A stretch of DNA of 64,000 nucleotides from Sporolactobacillus terrae DSM 11697 (GTDB lineage Bacteria; Bacillota; Bacilli; Bacillales; Sporolactobacillaceae), in assembly GCF_000648615.1 (NCBI RefSeq), contig NZ_JFZC01000039.1:62001-126000 (forward strand). Reading direction: 5' to 3'. A program made the translations under genes and the position numbers. The notes beneath the pieces were generated by a model that saw nothing but the letters and a program-made list of their open reading frames with translations, was not told the DNA's origin and searched no databases. The first letter of the stretch is position 1; each line of letters opens with the position of its first letter. Of the stretch, positions 18,989-27,921 are shown piece by piece.

Positions 18989-20197
18989 TTACACGTTTTG
19001 ATAGATTTGGAACATAGGGATAATGATGGCTAGAACGATAATACCGACAACAACAGCGAGGAACAGGATAACGAGGGGTTCAATGAGGACCTTCATACGC
19101 TCAGTCATCTGTTCAACGTCATCTTCGTAATACTTGGCGACACTGTTCAGCATTTGATCGAGCATACCGGTTTTTTCGCCGATTGCGGTCATGTGGTGAA
19201 CCATTGCCGGAAAAATATTCTCCTCCCGAAAGGCTTGTGATAAGGGTCGTCCGAAATCAAGGGCTTCGGAGACTTTATGTATGGCCTGTCGGATGGCTAG
19301 ATTCGATGTGATCTTCTCAATTGAGTGCAATGCATCGATGACAGGTACAGAACTGGAGAGCAATAGCGCAAGCATCCAGAGCAATCGGGAAAGTTCACTT
19401 TTATAGACTATTATACCTAGTAAAGGCAACTTGATTATAGCATAATCTAGTCTTAATTTACTAGATTTATTTCGTCGGAGGATCGTAATCATAAATACTG
19501 CCGCGATCGCTAAAAGAAAGATCACATACCAGTAAGCGCGAAGCCAGTCACTTATTGTCAAAATGACGCGTGTAATCAGCGGCAGTTGCGTATTCAGGCC
19601 GGCGAACATGGTGCGGAACATCGGGATGATGGTCGTTAATAGAAACAAAACAACACCGATCGACATCATAAAAACAAAGGCAGGGTAAACCATCGCTGTG
19701 CTCAATTTTTGCCGTGATTTATGCTGGCGTTCGTAATAGGTCGCCAGATGGTCCAGACTTTCCTCCAAGCGACCGCTGCCTTCACCGGCACGAATCATGT
19801 GAATGATCATTGGGCTAAAAATTTTCGGGTGATTTTCAAATGCCTGAGATAGGGACTGCCCTTCGCGAAGATTGGTGGCCATATCCATAATCGTTTGCTT
19901 AAAGTATTTATTCTTTTCCTCTTGATCCGTTAAAATTTCTAGGGCATCGGAAACCGTCACGCCGGCTTTAATGATCGTCGCAAACTGTCTCAGGAAGACA
20001 ACTTTTTCTTGCAGTTTCACGCGAGAACCAAACGAAAGTTCCTTATACCAAATGGAATCGTTATGTTCCTGGATGGACTGGATTGTTAATCCTTGATTGG
20101 CAACTTGTAGCAAGGCTTCTTGTTTGGTTACTGCGGTGATCTTTCCTTTTTTTATTTTGCCGTATGTGTTGGTACCGACATAGTCAAACAGCGGCAT
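18989..20197 (-). CDS. pilC: type IV pilus platform protein PilC
   Basis: A 402-residue GspF-family inner-membrane protein: two homologous GspF domains (about 70-190 and 275-395), three membrane segments, and repeated signatures such as FLRQFATIIKAGVTVSDALEIL in the first and LLWMLALLLSSSVPVIDAL in the second. It forms the platform that PilB and PilT act on. The N-terminal stretch MPLFDYVGTNTYGKIKKGKI is typical. AAGGAAGTG precedes the start. Length fits full PilC, longer than ComGB (about 320-350), supporting a true pilus rather than a Com pseudopilus. Confidence 0.93.
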   Translation of the reverse strand: MPLFDYVGTNTYGKIKKGKITAVTKQEALLQVANQGLTIQSIQEHNDSIWYKELSFGSRVKLQEKVVFLRQFATIIKAGVTVSDALEILTDQEEKNKYFKQTIMDMATNLREGQSLSQAFENHPKIFSPMIIHMIRAGEGSGRLEESLDHLATYYERQHKSRQKLSTAMVYPAFVFMMSIGVVLFLLTTIIPMFRTMFAGLNTQLPLITRVILTISDWLRAYWYVIFLLAIAAVFMITILRRNKSSKLRLDYAIIKLPLLGIIVYKSELSRLLWMLALLLSSSVPVIDALHSIEKITSNLAIRQAIHKVSEALDFGRPLSQAFREENIFPAMVHHMTAIGEKTGMLDQMLNSVAKYYEDDVEQMTERMKVLIEPLVILFLAVVVGIIVLAIIIPMFQIYQNV

Positions 20198-20201
20198 GTG
20201 T

Positions 20202-21236
20202 TCACTTCCTTGTTAAAAATGTTTCGATCGATTCACCGGCGATCTCGCGCCGCGTCAGCATATCCTGAACGCAGGCAGCCATCGTTTGCATGCCCTGCGC
20301 GCGATTGACCTGGATGACACTTGGAATCTGGTAGATCTTCTTCTCGCGAATCAAATGACTGATTGCTTTATTATTAATCATGACTTCGGTCGCCACACGC
20401 CGGCTGGTGTAGTCCGGGGATGGAAATAAGCGCTGCGACACCACAGACACGAGCTCGGCAGCCAGTTGAATGCGGATTTGTCCCTGCTGTTCGGGAGGGA
20501 AGACATCAATGATTCGGTCAACGGTTGAGACTGCATCGTTGGTATGCAGTGTCGCCAAGACGAGGTGACCGGTTTCTGCAGCCGTTAGTGCTGTTCGAAT
20601 CGTCTCCAAGTCGCGCATTTCTCCAACCAGAATTACGTCCGGATCCTCGCGCAAAGCAGATCGAAGCCCTAGTGCGAACGACTGGGTATCGTAACCGATC
20701 TCGCGCTGCTGAATGATACAGCGGTTGTGTCGATGCAAATATTCGATCGGATCCTCTAGCGTAATGATATGACGGCGCAGTGTCTTGTTCATGTCGTCCA
20801 CGAGCGCCGCAAGTGTCGTTGACTTTCCGCTTCCCGTCGGCCCCGTCACTAAGAATAAACCATGCGGTCGGTGAATGAGTGACTTTAGAACATTGGGCAA
20901 GCGTAGTGAAGCGAAATTGGGTATGGATTGCGGTATGACACGAAAGGCGATACTGTAGCATGAACGTTGCCGAAACGCATTCACCCGGAAACGCGATAAT
21001 TTGGCAATGCTGTAAGAAAAGTCAAGTTCACCGTTCGCCTCCAGCTTTGCCAATTGTTCTTCGGATAGAATACCGCGAACGATTTCATCGGTGTCCGCAG
21101 GCCGAATGATCGGTTTGTCGAGTGCAGTTAATTCGCCGTTCAAACGGATCGTCGGCGGAATACCAACGGATAGATGTAAATCAGAGGCTCCGCGCCCGCA
21201 GGCAATCGCCAAACAGTCCTTAAGAAATTCAATCAT
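20202..21236 (-). CDS. pilT: pilus retraction ATPase PilT
   Basis: A 344-residue secretion ATPase. Seen: GRGASDLHLSVG at the N-terminus, Walker A GPTGSGKSTT (about residues 125-134), Asp box EDPIEYLH, Walker B DVILVGEMRD, and the His box GHLVLATLHTNDA. The PilT-specific C-terminal LIREKKIYQIPSVIQ segment distinguishes it from extension ATPases. PilT depolymerises the pilus, giving twitching motility and a pulling force for DNA. Its presence is the strongest sign that this locus encodes a retractile type IVa pilus. It is 23 bases from pilB. Confidence 0.95.
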   Translation of the reverse strand: MIEFLKDCLAIACGRGASDLHLSVGIPPTIRLNGELTALDKPIIRPADTDEIVRGILSEEQLAKLEANGELDFSYSIAKLSRFRVNAFRQRSCYSIAFRVIPQSIPNFASLRLPNVLKSLIHRPHGLFLVTGPTGSGKSTTLAALVDDMNKTLRRHIITLEDPIEYLHRHNRCIIQQREIGYDTQSFALGLRSALREDPDVILVGEMRDLETIRTALTAAETGHLVLATLHTNDAVSTVDRIIDVFPPEQQGQIRIQLAAELVSVVSQRLFPSPDYTSRRVATEVMINNKAISHLIREKKIYQIPSVIQVNRAQGMQTMAACVQDMLTRREIAGESIETFLTRK

Positions 21237-21259
21237 AGTTCTCCCCCTAAGTCTACAGG

Positions 21260-22918
21260 TCAGCTGATAATTTTGAGCAGTTCGTCCACGGTAGTAATTC
21301 CTTGAGCGACTTTCGACAATCCATTTTGAAGCATTGACTCGCCGCCGGAATCACGAACCAGATTTTGAATGTCTGTAAAGGAATTGTGAGTAATCAGTTT
21401 TTCAGACAGTTCATCGCTCAGCGTCAACATTTCATGAACCGCAGTTCGCCCAAGATATCCGGTATGATGGCATGATTTGCACCCGGTGCCCTTCATCAGG
21501 GTATCGGGGCATTCCTGGCCTGCTTTTTGAAACAGTGCCTGATCAATGGCGGTTGATGCAGACGGTCGCGCGCAGTCGCGGCAGACACGTCGCACCAAAC
21601 GCTGGGCGACGACACCGGTGAGCGATGCGGCCACGAGAAACGGGTCAACCCCCATATCAATCAAACGGTAGATGGTGGTCGGCACGTCATTGGTGTGCAA
21701 AGTGCTGAGTACAAGATGCCCGGTCAGCGAGGCACGAATCGCAATTTCCGCAGTCTCAGAGTCGCGAATTTCTCCGACCATGATGATGTTCGGATCCTGT
21801 CTCAGGATTGCTCTTAATCCGGCGGCAAACGTCAATCCGACTGGAGCATTCGTCTGAATCTGATTGATTCCGTCAATTTGGTATTCAACCGGATCTTCGA
21901 TGGTAATGATGTTTTGGGTCTCATTGTTCAGGTAATTTAAAGCGGCGTAAAGCGTTGACGTTTTCCCGGAACCTGTCGGTCCTGTGATCAGCATTAACCC
22001 GGTCGGTTTGGAAATCATGTTCACAAAGGATTTTTGCTGCGACTCGGTAAAGCCGACGTTTGGGATTTTCAGCAGTAAATCCTTTGTATTCAGAAGTCGA
22101 AGCACGATACGTTCACCAAAAAGGGTCGGAAGCGTCGAAACCCGTAAATCCAGCCGGTTCTTGCCAATCGCGACTTTGACTCGTCCGTCCTGAGGCAAGC
22201 GGGTCTCTGTGATATCAAGCTGACTCATGACTTTGATTCGCGTCACAAGCACGCTCAAAATCTCTTTTGGAAACGTGCGATACGTGTGAAGCTCACCGTC
22301 AATACGAAACCGGACCACAACACTGAATTCATGGGGATCGATATGGATATCGCTGGCACGATCTTCTACAGCACTTAAGAGACATTTGTTGATCACTTTC
22401 AGAATCGGCGTATTCTCGACTGAAGTCAGTTCCGGCTCGTCAATCGGGCGGTTGTTGATCGATGTCAGAATCTCATTCACCGAATCTTCCTCGTTATAGA
22501 GCCGGTTGATTGTGCTGGTAATTTCACTTGGAAGTGCCAAAACAACTTTAACATGAAAACCGGTCATCATTTGCAGATCATCAATGGCGTAAAAATTTAG
22601 CGGATTTGCCATGGCAACAAAAAGGGTGTTGTTCTCTTTTTTATAGCAAATCAGTTCATTTTGCCGTGAAAAGGACTGGTCGACGAGATTAACCGTTTGA
22701 TAATCAATGACTAGATTCGATAAATGGACTTGAGGGATAGCTAACTGTATCGAAAGTGCGTCGATCAGTTGTTGTTCGGAAATATATCCGCGCTCAATTA
22801 AGGCATGTCCTAATTTTTGTGATGAATCTTTTTGTTCCAGTGTCGAACTCAGCTGGTCTTGTGTAATCATTCCTGATTCGACAAGAAGGTCGCCTAATCT
22901 TCGATGTGTGCGCTGCAT
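21260..22918 (-). CDS. pilB: pilus extension ATPase PilB
   Basis: A 552-residue GspE/PilB-family hexameric ATPase. An N-terminal MshEN-like region (about 1-140, RLGDLLVESGMITQDQL) is followed by the N2 domain and the ATPase core: Walker A GPTGSGKTSTLYAAL, Asp box IEDPVEYQ, Walker B NIIMVGEIRDSETAEIA, His box LVLSTLHTNDV. A CRDC and CKSC zinc-binding tetracysteine is near 460-500. It powers pilin polymerisation. It is the first gene of the minus-strand operon; ATG 22918 follows CAGGAGGGCAGACAC. It diverges from the minor prepilin genes across about 100 bases. Confidence 0.95.
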   Translation of the reverse strand: MQRTHRRLGDLLVESGMITQDQLSSTLEQKDSSQKLGHALIERGYISEQQLIDALSIQLAIPQVHLSNLVIDYQTVNLVDQSFSRQNELICYKKENNTLFVAMANPLNFYAIDDLQMMTGFHVKVVLALPSEITSTINRLYNEEDSVNEILTSINNRPIDEPELTSVENTPILKVINKCLLSAVEDRASDIHIDPHEFSVVVRFRIDGELHTYRTFPKEILSVLVTRIKVMSQLDITETRLPQDGRVKVAIGKNRLDLRVSTLPTLFGERIVLRLLNTKDLLLKIPNVGFTESQQKSFVNMISKPTGLMLITGPTGSGKTSTLYAALNYLNNETQNIITIEDPVEYQIDGINQIQTNAPVGLTFAAGLRAILRQDPNIIMVGEIRDSETAEIAIRASLTGHLVLSTLHTNDVPTTIYRLIDMGVDPFLVAASLTGVVAQRLVRRVCRDCARPSASTAIDQALFQKAGQECPDTLMKGTGCKSCHHTGYLGRTAVHEMLTLSDELSEKLITHNSFTDIQNLVRDSGGESMLQNGLSKVAQGITTVDELLKIIS

Positions 22919-23020
22919 GTGTCTGCCCTCCTGATTCGTAATCTTTTAAAACGATACTTTCATTCTACACCAAAACCCATTAAAATAGATCTGACGACAG
23001 ATGCGAAAGGACTGCGACTG

Positions 23021-23437
23021 ATGAACCGAAAACAAGCAGGGATGACGCTAATCGAAGTCATTGCCGCAATAGCATTGCTGAGTATCGTCATTTTAACTTT
23101 CGCGTATGTATTTATCCAGAGCCAGCAAGTGACAACCAATAACGGCGACCGTTTGAACGCATTGCAGCTCGCGCAAAAAGAATTGTCGCAAGTGCTGAGC
23201 GCGGAAACACCTCCGGTTAACTCCGGATCCACTGTTTCTTCACCGACAGCCAGTCCTCTACATACAGACTTTACGATTAAAGTTCCCGATGAACAAAATT
23301 CAATCTACAAAACTTATGTTTATGTATTAAACAAAGGGAGCGAAGATGACCAGCTTTTACCTATCGTCGTTCGAACCTACTATAACGATACAAAATACGT
23401 AGAACTTTACAACTATTATACGATAACAAGCAATTGA
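23021..23437 (+). CDS. minor type IV prepilin, PilV-like
   Basis: A 138-residue prepilin: MNRKQAG leader, then MTLIEVIAAIALLSIVILTFAYVF, giving the Gly(-1) and Glu(+5) of a PilD substrate. The remaining 110 residues are a small beta-rich domain with a low-complexity linker (TPPVNSGSTVSSPTASP). The ATG at 23021 is favoured over the open frame upstream because the prepilin leader must be short, and AAAGGA lies about nine bases before it. It diverges from pilB and starts a three-gene prepilin cluster resembling pilV-pilW-pilX. These usually form the pilus tip or prime assembly. Confidence 0.83.
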   Translation: MNRKQAGMTLIEVIAAIALLSIVILTFAYVFIQSQQVTTNNGDRLNALQLAQKELSQVLSAETPPVNSGSTVSSPTASPLHTDFTIKVPDEQNSIYKTYVYVLNKGSEDDQLLPIVVRTYYNDTKYVELYNYYTITSN

Positions 23438-23450
23438 GAGGTACAGGAAG

Positions 23451-23951
23451 ATGATACATAATTCGAGAGGCGTGACGCTTGTCGAGATGCTCGCCGCAAT
23501 AACCATTGCAACGATTTGTTTTGTTCTTATTTTCAGTATCTGGCTATCCGGCGAAAAATCAGCGCAACATACCATAACGGAAAACGATCTCCAAGCAGAC
23601 GCTCATCTCGTACAAGCACGGATTACACGTGCGTTTTATGAACAGAAGGATAACCTTACTTTAACAATCGACAATGGTGAAGTAATTCTTGCCACTGGTA
23701 AGGGTAGTTCTTCACAACAAGAGCACATATCGAGTCCTGATTTGTTTTATAGTGGGGATGGCTCAGAATTACAAGATATATCAGATGATACTGGGAAATT
23801 TATTGGCACAAAACTAACTATTGATTATGTTATAAAAAAAAGAACAGCGGCAGGTAGTGCTGATAACGAGGGTCCAAGTTTTCATCTCTCAACAACATTA
23901 AACTATCCATGGGAAGACGTAGGGGAGCGTGAACCAAGTGATGCCCCATAA
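23451..23951 (+). CDS. minor type IV prepilin, PilW-like
   Basis: A 166-residue prepilin: leader MIHNSRG, then VTLVEMLAAITIATICFVLIFSIW with Glu at +5. Beyond the helix the protein is hydrophilic and beta-rich, without cysteines except one inside the membrane helix. It lies 13 bases after the PilV-like gene with GAGAGGTACAGGAAG upstream, and its end overlaps the next gene by about 11 bases. The order PilV-PilW-PilX in minor pilin operons suggests a PilW role; primary sequence alone does not prove it. Confidence 0.8.
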   Translation: MIHNSRGVTLVEMLAAITIATICFVLIFSIWLSGEKSAQHTITENDLQADAHLVQARITRAFYEQKDNLTLTIDNGEVILATGKGSSSQQEHISSPDLFYSGDGSELQDISDDTGKFIGTKLTIDYVIKKRTAAGSADNEGPSFHLSTTLNYPWEDVGEREPSDAP

Positions 23952-25464
23952 AAGAACGTTTCAGAAAAGAGAATCTGGGTATGCACTCGTTATCGTTCTC
24001 CTTGTTATTACAGTTTTCTCTGTACTCGGACTCACCGTCATGTCGGTATCTTTTAACCATACAAAGCAATTCAGCAAAGAAACCACACAAACCCAGGCAT
24101 TAAACGTCGCTGAGATGGGGTTGAAGGCATACAATAAAGAACTTCAATCAAAACTATTAGATGTAAGCGAAGTAACTCAAACAAACTTTAAGGATAAAGT
24201 GATAGAAATCTTGCCTGGAACGCTTAATTCAAGTTCAAATCTTGTGATAAATTCGATGCAAGGAAATCCGTGTTATACAGTAACCCATGGAGAAGTCGGC
24301 GATTCAACGGATGATAAAATTACCGTCACAATTACCAGTCGGGGAACCACAAATGATGGAATTCAGGTGATTATGCAAAAAATAACGTTCGAGTATCGGC
24401 CGGTGGATACAGCAGCTACTGGTGATGCTGATCACACACCACCGTATATGGGACTATCTCTTCCGTATATAAGTGGGGGGTACCATAATGGTTATTTGAG
24501 TTGGTTACCTGCAGATTATACACCTAAGTGGATTTCTGAAGGCGATTTTGTACATCAAGGTGATGCTTATGTGAATAATAATACTGTAATTATAAGCGGT
24601 CGGCAGCCTACAACTAATGATGTAGTGCATCAAACTGTTGATTTGACAACTGTAAAAAATCAATTCAAGAATATGCCCTTATCCTATCCAGTCAATCAAC
24701 CCATAAATGGTGCCGCTTCGATTAATGAAGATGCAGTAATGCAGGCTGAATATAATGGAAGTGTTAACTTTAACAGTTTTAATTTAAAAAAATCAAATCC
24801 AAGTGTCACTATTAATGGAAAAGCCTTCTTGGCAAGCAGTATAAACTCTGGTAATTTAAATGAAGGAACGATCATTTTTAATGATGATGTGGCAATAAAT
24901 GGCGATCTTAATGCTGGAAATAAAACTCACTTTCTGTTTAAAGGAAATGTATATATAAATGGCGCAATCAACGCAAGTGATCATACTTCAATGAATTTTG
25001 AAAAATCATTGCTTATAAATGGAAGCGATATTAATTTAAACAACGATAGTACGATTTCCGTAAATGGTAATTTAAATGTCGCTAATGGATCATTGAATGG
25101 TTCATCAAGCTCTTCCGCATCATTTAATGGTAATGTCTATTTTAATCATGATTATAATTCTTCAGGCTCACATCATTTCTATGGTTATGTTTTTATCAAC
25201 GGTTCTTTTAATAATAGTGGACCATTGAGGTTTGAACGAACTGTTTATGTACGAAAAGACTTCTATCCAAAAGCCGAAGGTTATTCAGTTATTTTTAAAA
25301 AAGGGGTAATTACGGCAGGAAATAATGCATCATTTAAAACCAGTGGTAATGGCGAGATTGTAATAAATGCTCAATTAAGGGGTGGGGGCGAATCAGAGGA
25401 TGATGACAATGATGGAAATCAATCTCCTATAACAATAATTGATACAAAAACAAACTATCAGTAG
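23941..25464 (+). CDS. PilX-like pilus protein with Asn/Gly-rich beta-helix-like repeats
   Basis: About 508 residues. After a short basic leader (KRESG) comes one hydrophobic helix (YALVIVLLVITVFSVLGL) of the PilX N-terminal type, lacking the +5 Glu of true pilins. Residues about 60-170 form a mixed domain. Residues about 250-470 are a run of short repeats of the form ING-x-(I/L)N, VNGNLNVANG or FNGNVYFNHD, very rich in Asn, Gly, Ser, as in bactofilin-like or other right-handed beta-helix proteins. An acidic segment (GGGESEDDDNDG) ends the protein. The coding DNA is visibly more AT-rich than neighbouring genes. GTG 23938 is an alternative start. A pilus-tip adhesin is a reasonable inference, not shown. 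Confidence 0.72.
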   Translation: MPHKRTFQKRESGYALVIVLLVITVFSVLGLTVMSVSFNHTKQFSKETTQTQALNVAEMGLKAYNKELQSKLLDVSEVTQTNFKDKVIEILPGTLNSSSNLVINSMQGNPCYTVTHGEVGDSTDDKITVTITSRGTTNDGIQVIMQKITFEYRPVDTAATGDADHTPPYMGLSLPYISGGYHNGYLSWLPADYTPKWISEGDFVHQGDAYVNNNTVIISGRQPTTNDVVHQTVDLTTVKNQFKNMPLSYPVNQPINGAASINEDAVMQAEYNGSVNFNSFNLKKSNPSVTINGKAFLASSINSGNLNEGTIIFNDDVAINGDLNAGNKTHFLFKGNVYINGAINASDHTSMNFEKSLLINGSDINLNNDSTISVNGNLNVANGSLNGSSSSSASFNGNVYFNHDYNSSGSHHFYGYVFINGSFNNSGPLRFERTVYVRKDFYPKAEGYSVIFKKGVITAGNNASFKTSGNGEIVINAQLRGGGESEDDDNDGNQSPITIIDTKTNYQ

Positions 25465-25479
25465 TAAATAAATTTGTGA

Positions 25480-25517
25480 AAATACACCCCCGAGCCGTTT
25501 GAACTCGAGGGTGTATG
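25480..25517. terminator. bidirectional terminator between prepilin genes and rsfA-like gene
   Basis: ATACACCCCCGAG and CTCGAGGGTGTAT form a 13-bp stem with one mismatch; T-rich flanks occur on both strands (TTTTC on the minus side). It serves two converging transcripts. Confidence 0.82.
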
Positions 25518-25530
25518 CATTCTTACTTGT

Positions 25531-26214
25531 TTATTTCGCGATCTTTTCCAGGTTGCCGTTTTGGTCCATTTTGAAGGCGGGTGCTGATGCAGCGTCTTGA
25601 TCTTGAAAGGCGACCATGCGACGGGCGCGGTCCATGATGCCGACCAGTGCTTGATAGTCTTCTTCAACGGTTTTCTGGCGTGATTTTAAGGTTTCGATCT
25701 CTTGGTCGAGTTCGCCGATACGTTTTTGTAAACGTGCATTTTCTTGTTTTAAATGCGTGTTTTCTTTATCCAGTCGGTTGCTTGTTGAGCTCCCGTTTTG
25801 CAGATGCTGCAGAAAGTGGATAACATCGGTTAATGTGAGGCTGCTTGTTGAGGAAGCGGCTGGTGTTCCGGTTTGTTGTGCCGGAGTTTCAGCAGTGAAC
25901 GATGTAGGATCCGTGAGGTCCGCGGTTTCCATAACAGGAAATGATTGAGTCACTGGACGGGATATTCTGTTTTGCTGTTCGGCACGTTTTTTTTGTTTAC
26001 GCTGTTTTTTTGCGATTTGTATTGCTTGTTCGTATTTTTGGCGGACAATGGCGTTCCAGCGGAATCCGCATGCAGCCCCGGTTCGATTCAGCCGATCGCC
26101 AACTTCTTCAAAGGCGTCGAGCTGGGTACTTCCTTCTCTGATATGGCGCAGGACGGTCTCTGCGAGCAGAAGATCATCTTCATGCGACCATGCATCTTGT
26201 CTCACTTTTGTCAT
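25531..26214 (-). CDS. RsfA-family (SANT/Myb-like) sporulation transcription regulator
   Basis: A 227-residue protein. The N-terminal 60 residues (QDAWSHEDDLLLAETVLRHI, then GSTQLDAFEEVGDRLNRT and CGFRWNAIVR) are the RsfA/GerR Myb-like DNA-binding domain. A lysine-rich linker, a low-complexity middle and a long leucine-rich coiled coil (about residues 145-205) follow. RsfA is a prespore-specific regulator made under sigma-F in B. subtilis, and GerR (YlbO) is the mother-cell paralogue; the sequence does not tell me which this is, so no symbol is given. It sits between two bidirectional terminators and is monocistronic. Confidence 0.85.
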   Translation of the reverse strand: MTKVRQDAWSHEDDLLLAETVLRHIREGSTQLDAFEEVGDRLNRTGAACGFRWNAIVRQKYEQAIQIAKKQRKQKKRAEQQNRISRPVTQSFPVMETADLTDPTSFTAETPAQQTGTPAASSTSSLTLTDVIHFLQHLQNGSSTSNRLDKENTHLKQENARLQKRIGELDQEIETLKSRQKTVEEDYQALVGIMDRARRMVAFQDQDAASAPAFKMDQNGNLEKIAK

Positions 26215-26317
26215 GTTCTATGCTCCTTCTTGCATTCTTGTTGATTTGTAAAAAGGATTGACAACTTTTAAGACTTTTATACACGATCGATTTTCAAGAG
26301 GATTGAAGCTTTAAAAT

Positions 26318-26347
26318 AAAAAAAGCGCTGTATCAGCGCTTTTTTTT
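26318..26347. terminator. bidirectional terminator overlapping the end of rarA
   Basis: AAAAAAAGCGCTG / CAGCGCTTTTTTTT with a three-base loop. On the minus strand the A-rich arm is also the last codons of rarA (Lys-Lys-Lys-Arg-stop), so the C-terminal residues double as terminator sequence. Confidence 0.9.
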
Positions 26348-27670
26348 GTCGCGCTCGACAAAATAGTCGAGTCGTTTTTGAACGGTTCGTTCATAGCCGC
26401 GTGGGGAAGGATGGTAGAAGTGCTTGCTGCGCAGCTTGTCCGGAAGATAGTCTTGCGGTACGTATCCGTCTTCGAAGTCGTGCGGATAGAGGTAACCTTT
26501 GCCATGTCCAAGCTTGGCCGCACCTTTATAGTGAGCATCACGCAGGTGGATGGGAACGTCGCCCGTTTTTTCATCTTTTACGGCAGCGAGTGCTTCATCA
26601 ATACCGCTGATCACAGCATTGCTCTTTGGCGCTGTTGCGACATAGAGAGCTGCTTCGGCAAGCGGGATACGTGCTTCAGGCATCCCGATAAATGTGACTG
26701 CGGTCACCGCGGTATTGGCAATCAGAATCGCATTGGGGTCGGCAAGACCAACGTCTTCAGCGGCATGGATGAAAATACGGCGGGCGATAAATTTCGGATC
26801 TTCGCCAGCGGCGATCATCTTGGCGAGCCAGTAAAGCGTGGCATTTGGATCTGATCCGCGCATACTTTTGATGAATGCAGATACCGTATCGTAGTGGTTG
26901 TCTCCGTTTTTATCATACTGTAAGACCTTTTCCTGAATCGATTCCTCAGCGACGCTGCGATCAATATGGATGACGCCGTCGGCATTTGGGTCTGTGGTCA
27001 GCACGGCCAGCTCTAGGGCATGCAGTGCCGTGCGGCTATCACCATTTGCAACGCGAACAAGATGATCCAACGCATCCTCATCCACTTCGATGGACGATTC
27101 GCCGTAACCTCTTTTTTTATCGGTCAATGCATGGCTAAGAATCGTACGAATTGCTTTATCCGTCAAGGGCTCGAATCGAAATAATCGAGATCGAGACAGA
27201 AGTGCTGCATTGATCTCGAACATCGGACTTTCGGTTGTTGCACCGATGAGAATAATTGTACCTTTTTCAACGGAAGGCAGGAGTGCATCCTGCTGTCCCT
27301 TATTGAAGCGATGGATTTCATCAATAAATAAAATGGTTTTCTGCTGATCGAATTTCAATCGTTCTTCCGCAGCCGCAATAATCTTGCGAATATCGCCAAC
27401 GCCGGATGTAACGGCGTTGAGCTGTTCGTAATAGGCAGAAGTGGTTTGAGCAATGATATGGGCAAGCGTCGTTTTGCCGGTCCCCGGTGGCCCAAAGAAA
27501 ATCATCGGCGTCAGTTTGTCTGCTTGAATGGCACGGCGCAGCAGCCGTCCCTGACCGACAATTTGCTCCTGACCGACAAATTCATCGAGTGTTTGCGGAC
27601 GCATCCGATCGGCGAGCGGCCGACCGTTTAAATTCGATTGGTCATCGGTTGGAAAGTCAAACAGATCCAT
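26333..27670 (-). CDS. rarA: replication-associated recombination protein A (RarA/MgsA)
   Basis: A 445-residue AAA+ ATPase of the RarA/WRNIP1/Mgs1 clamp-loader-like family. Seen: RPLADRMRPQTLDEFVGQEQ at the N-terminus, Walker A FFGPPGTGKTTLA (about residues 53-65), Walker B TILFIDEIHRFNK, sensor 1 GATTESP, and the C-terminal tetramerisation part with YPHDFEDGYVPQDYLP. It acts at stalled replication forks. ATG 27670 is chosen over upstream in-frame starts because GAGAGGA lies eight bases before it. It corresponds to B. subtilis yrvN, next to cymR but divergent from it. Confidence 0.94.
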   Translation of the reverse strand: MDLFDFPTDDQSNLNGRPLADRMRPQTLDEFVGQEQIVGQGRLLRRAIQADKLTPMIFFGPPGTGKTTLAHIIAQTTSAYYEQLNAVTSGVGDIRKIIAAAEERLKFDQQKTILFIDEIHRFNKGQQDALLPSVEKGTIILIGATTESPMFEINAALLSRSRLFRFEPLTDKAIRTILSHALTDKKRGYGESSIEVDEDALDHLVRVANGDSRTALHALELAVLTTDPNADGVIHIDRSVAEESIQEKVLQYDKNGDNHYDTVSAFIKSMRGSDPNATLYWLAKMIAAGEDPKFIARRIFIHAAEDVGLADPNAILIANTAVTAVTFIGMPEARIPLAEAALYVATAPKSNAVISGIDEALAAVKDEKTGDVPIHLRDAHYKGAAKLGHGKGYLYPHDFEDGYVPQDYLPDKLRSKHFYHPSPRGYERTVQKRLDYFVERDKKKR

Positions 27671-27865
27671 CCCGATCATCCTCTCATTTTTCTGTATTTG
27701 CGGGAATCCTTCTTGATGACGTGCAACGCCAAGCATTTTCGTCTATAATAATTTAAGGTCTGAACATAGTTTACCATAAATCAGAAGCTATGTTCGTAGG
27801 GAATGCTTGTTTTAACAGAGTGGATCCGCGTACTGCTTCGGGGCAGACGTGCATCTTTGTCTCAC

Positions 27866-27894
27866 TTGACAGGGTATAAATGAAAGAAGATAAA
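27866..27894 (+). promoter_or_regulatory. sigma-A promoter of cymR-iscS-mnmA
   Basis: TTGACA, 17 bases, GATAAA, ending 27 bases before the cymR start codon. The remainder of the rarA-cymR gap (27671-27865) shows no other clear element. Confidence 0.7.
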
Positions 27895-27921
27895 TGTTGA
27901 TTTAAGATGGGGTGTAACGAG

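Noticed and set aside
22919-23020. ComK boxes controlling the pilus genes
   Set aside because: AT-tracts are present, but I find no pair of AAAA-N5-TTTT boxes at the accepted spacing.
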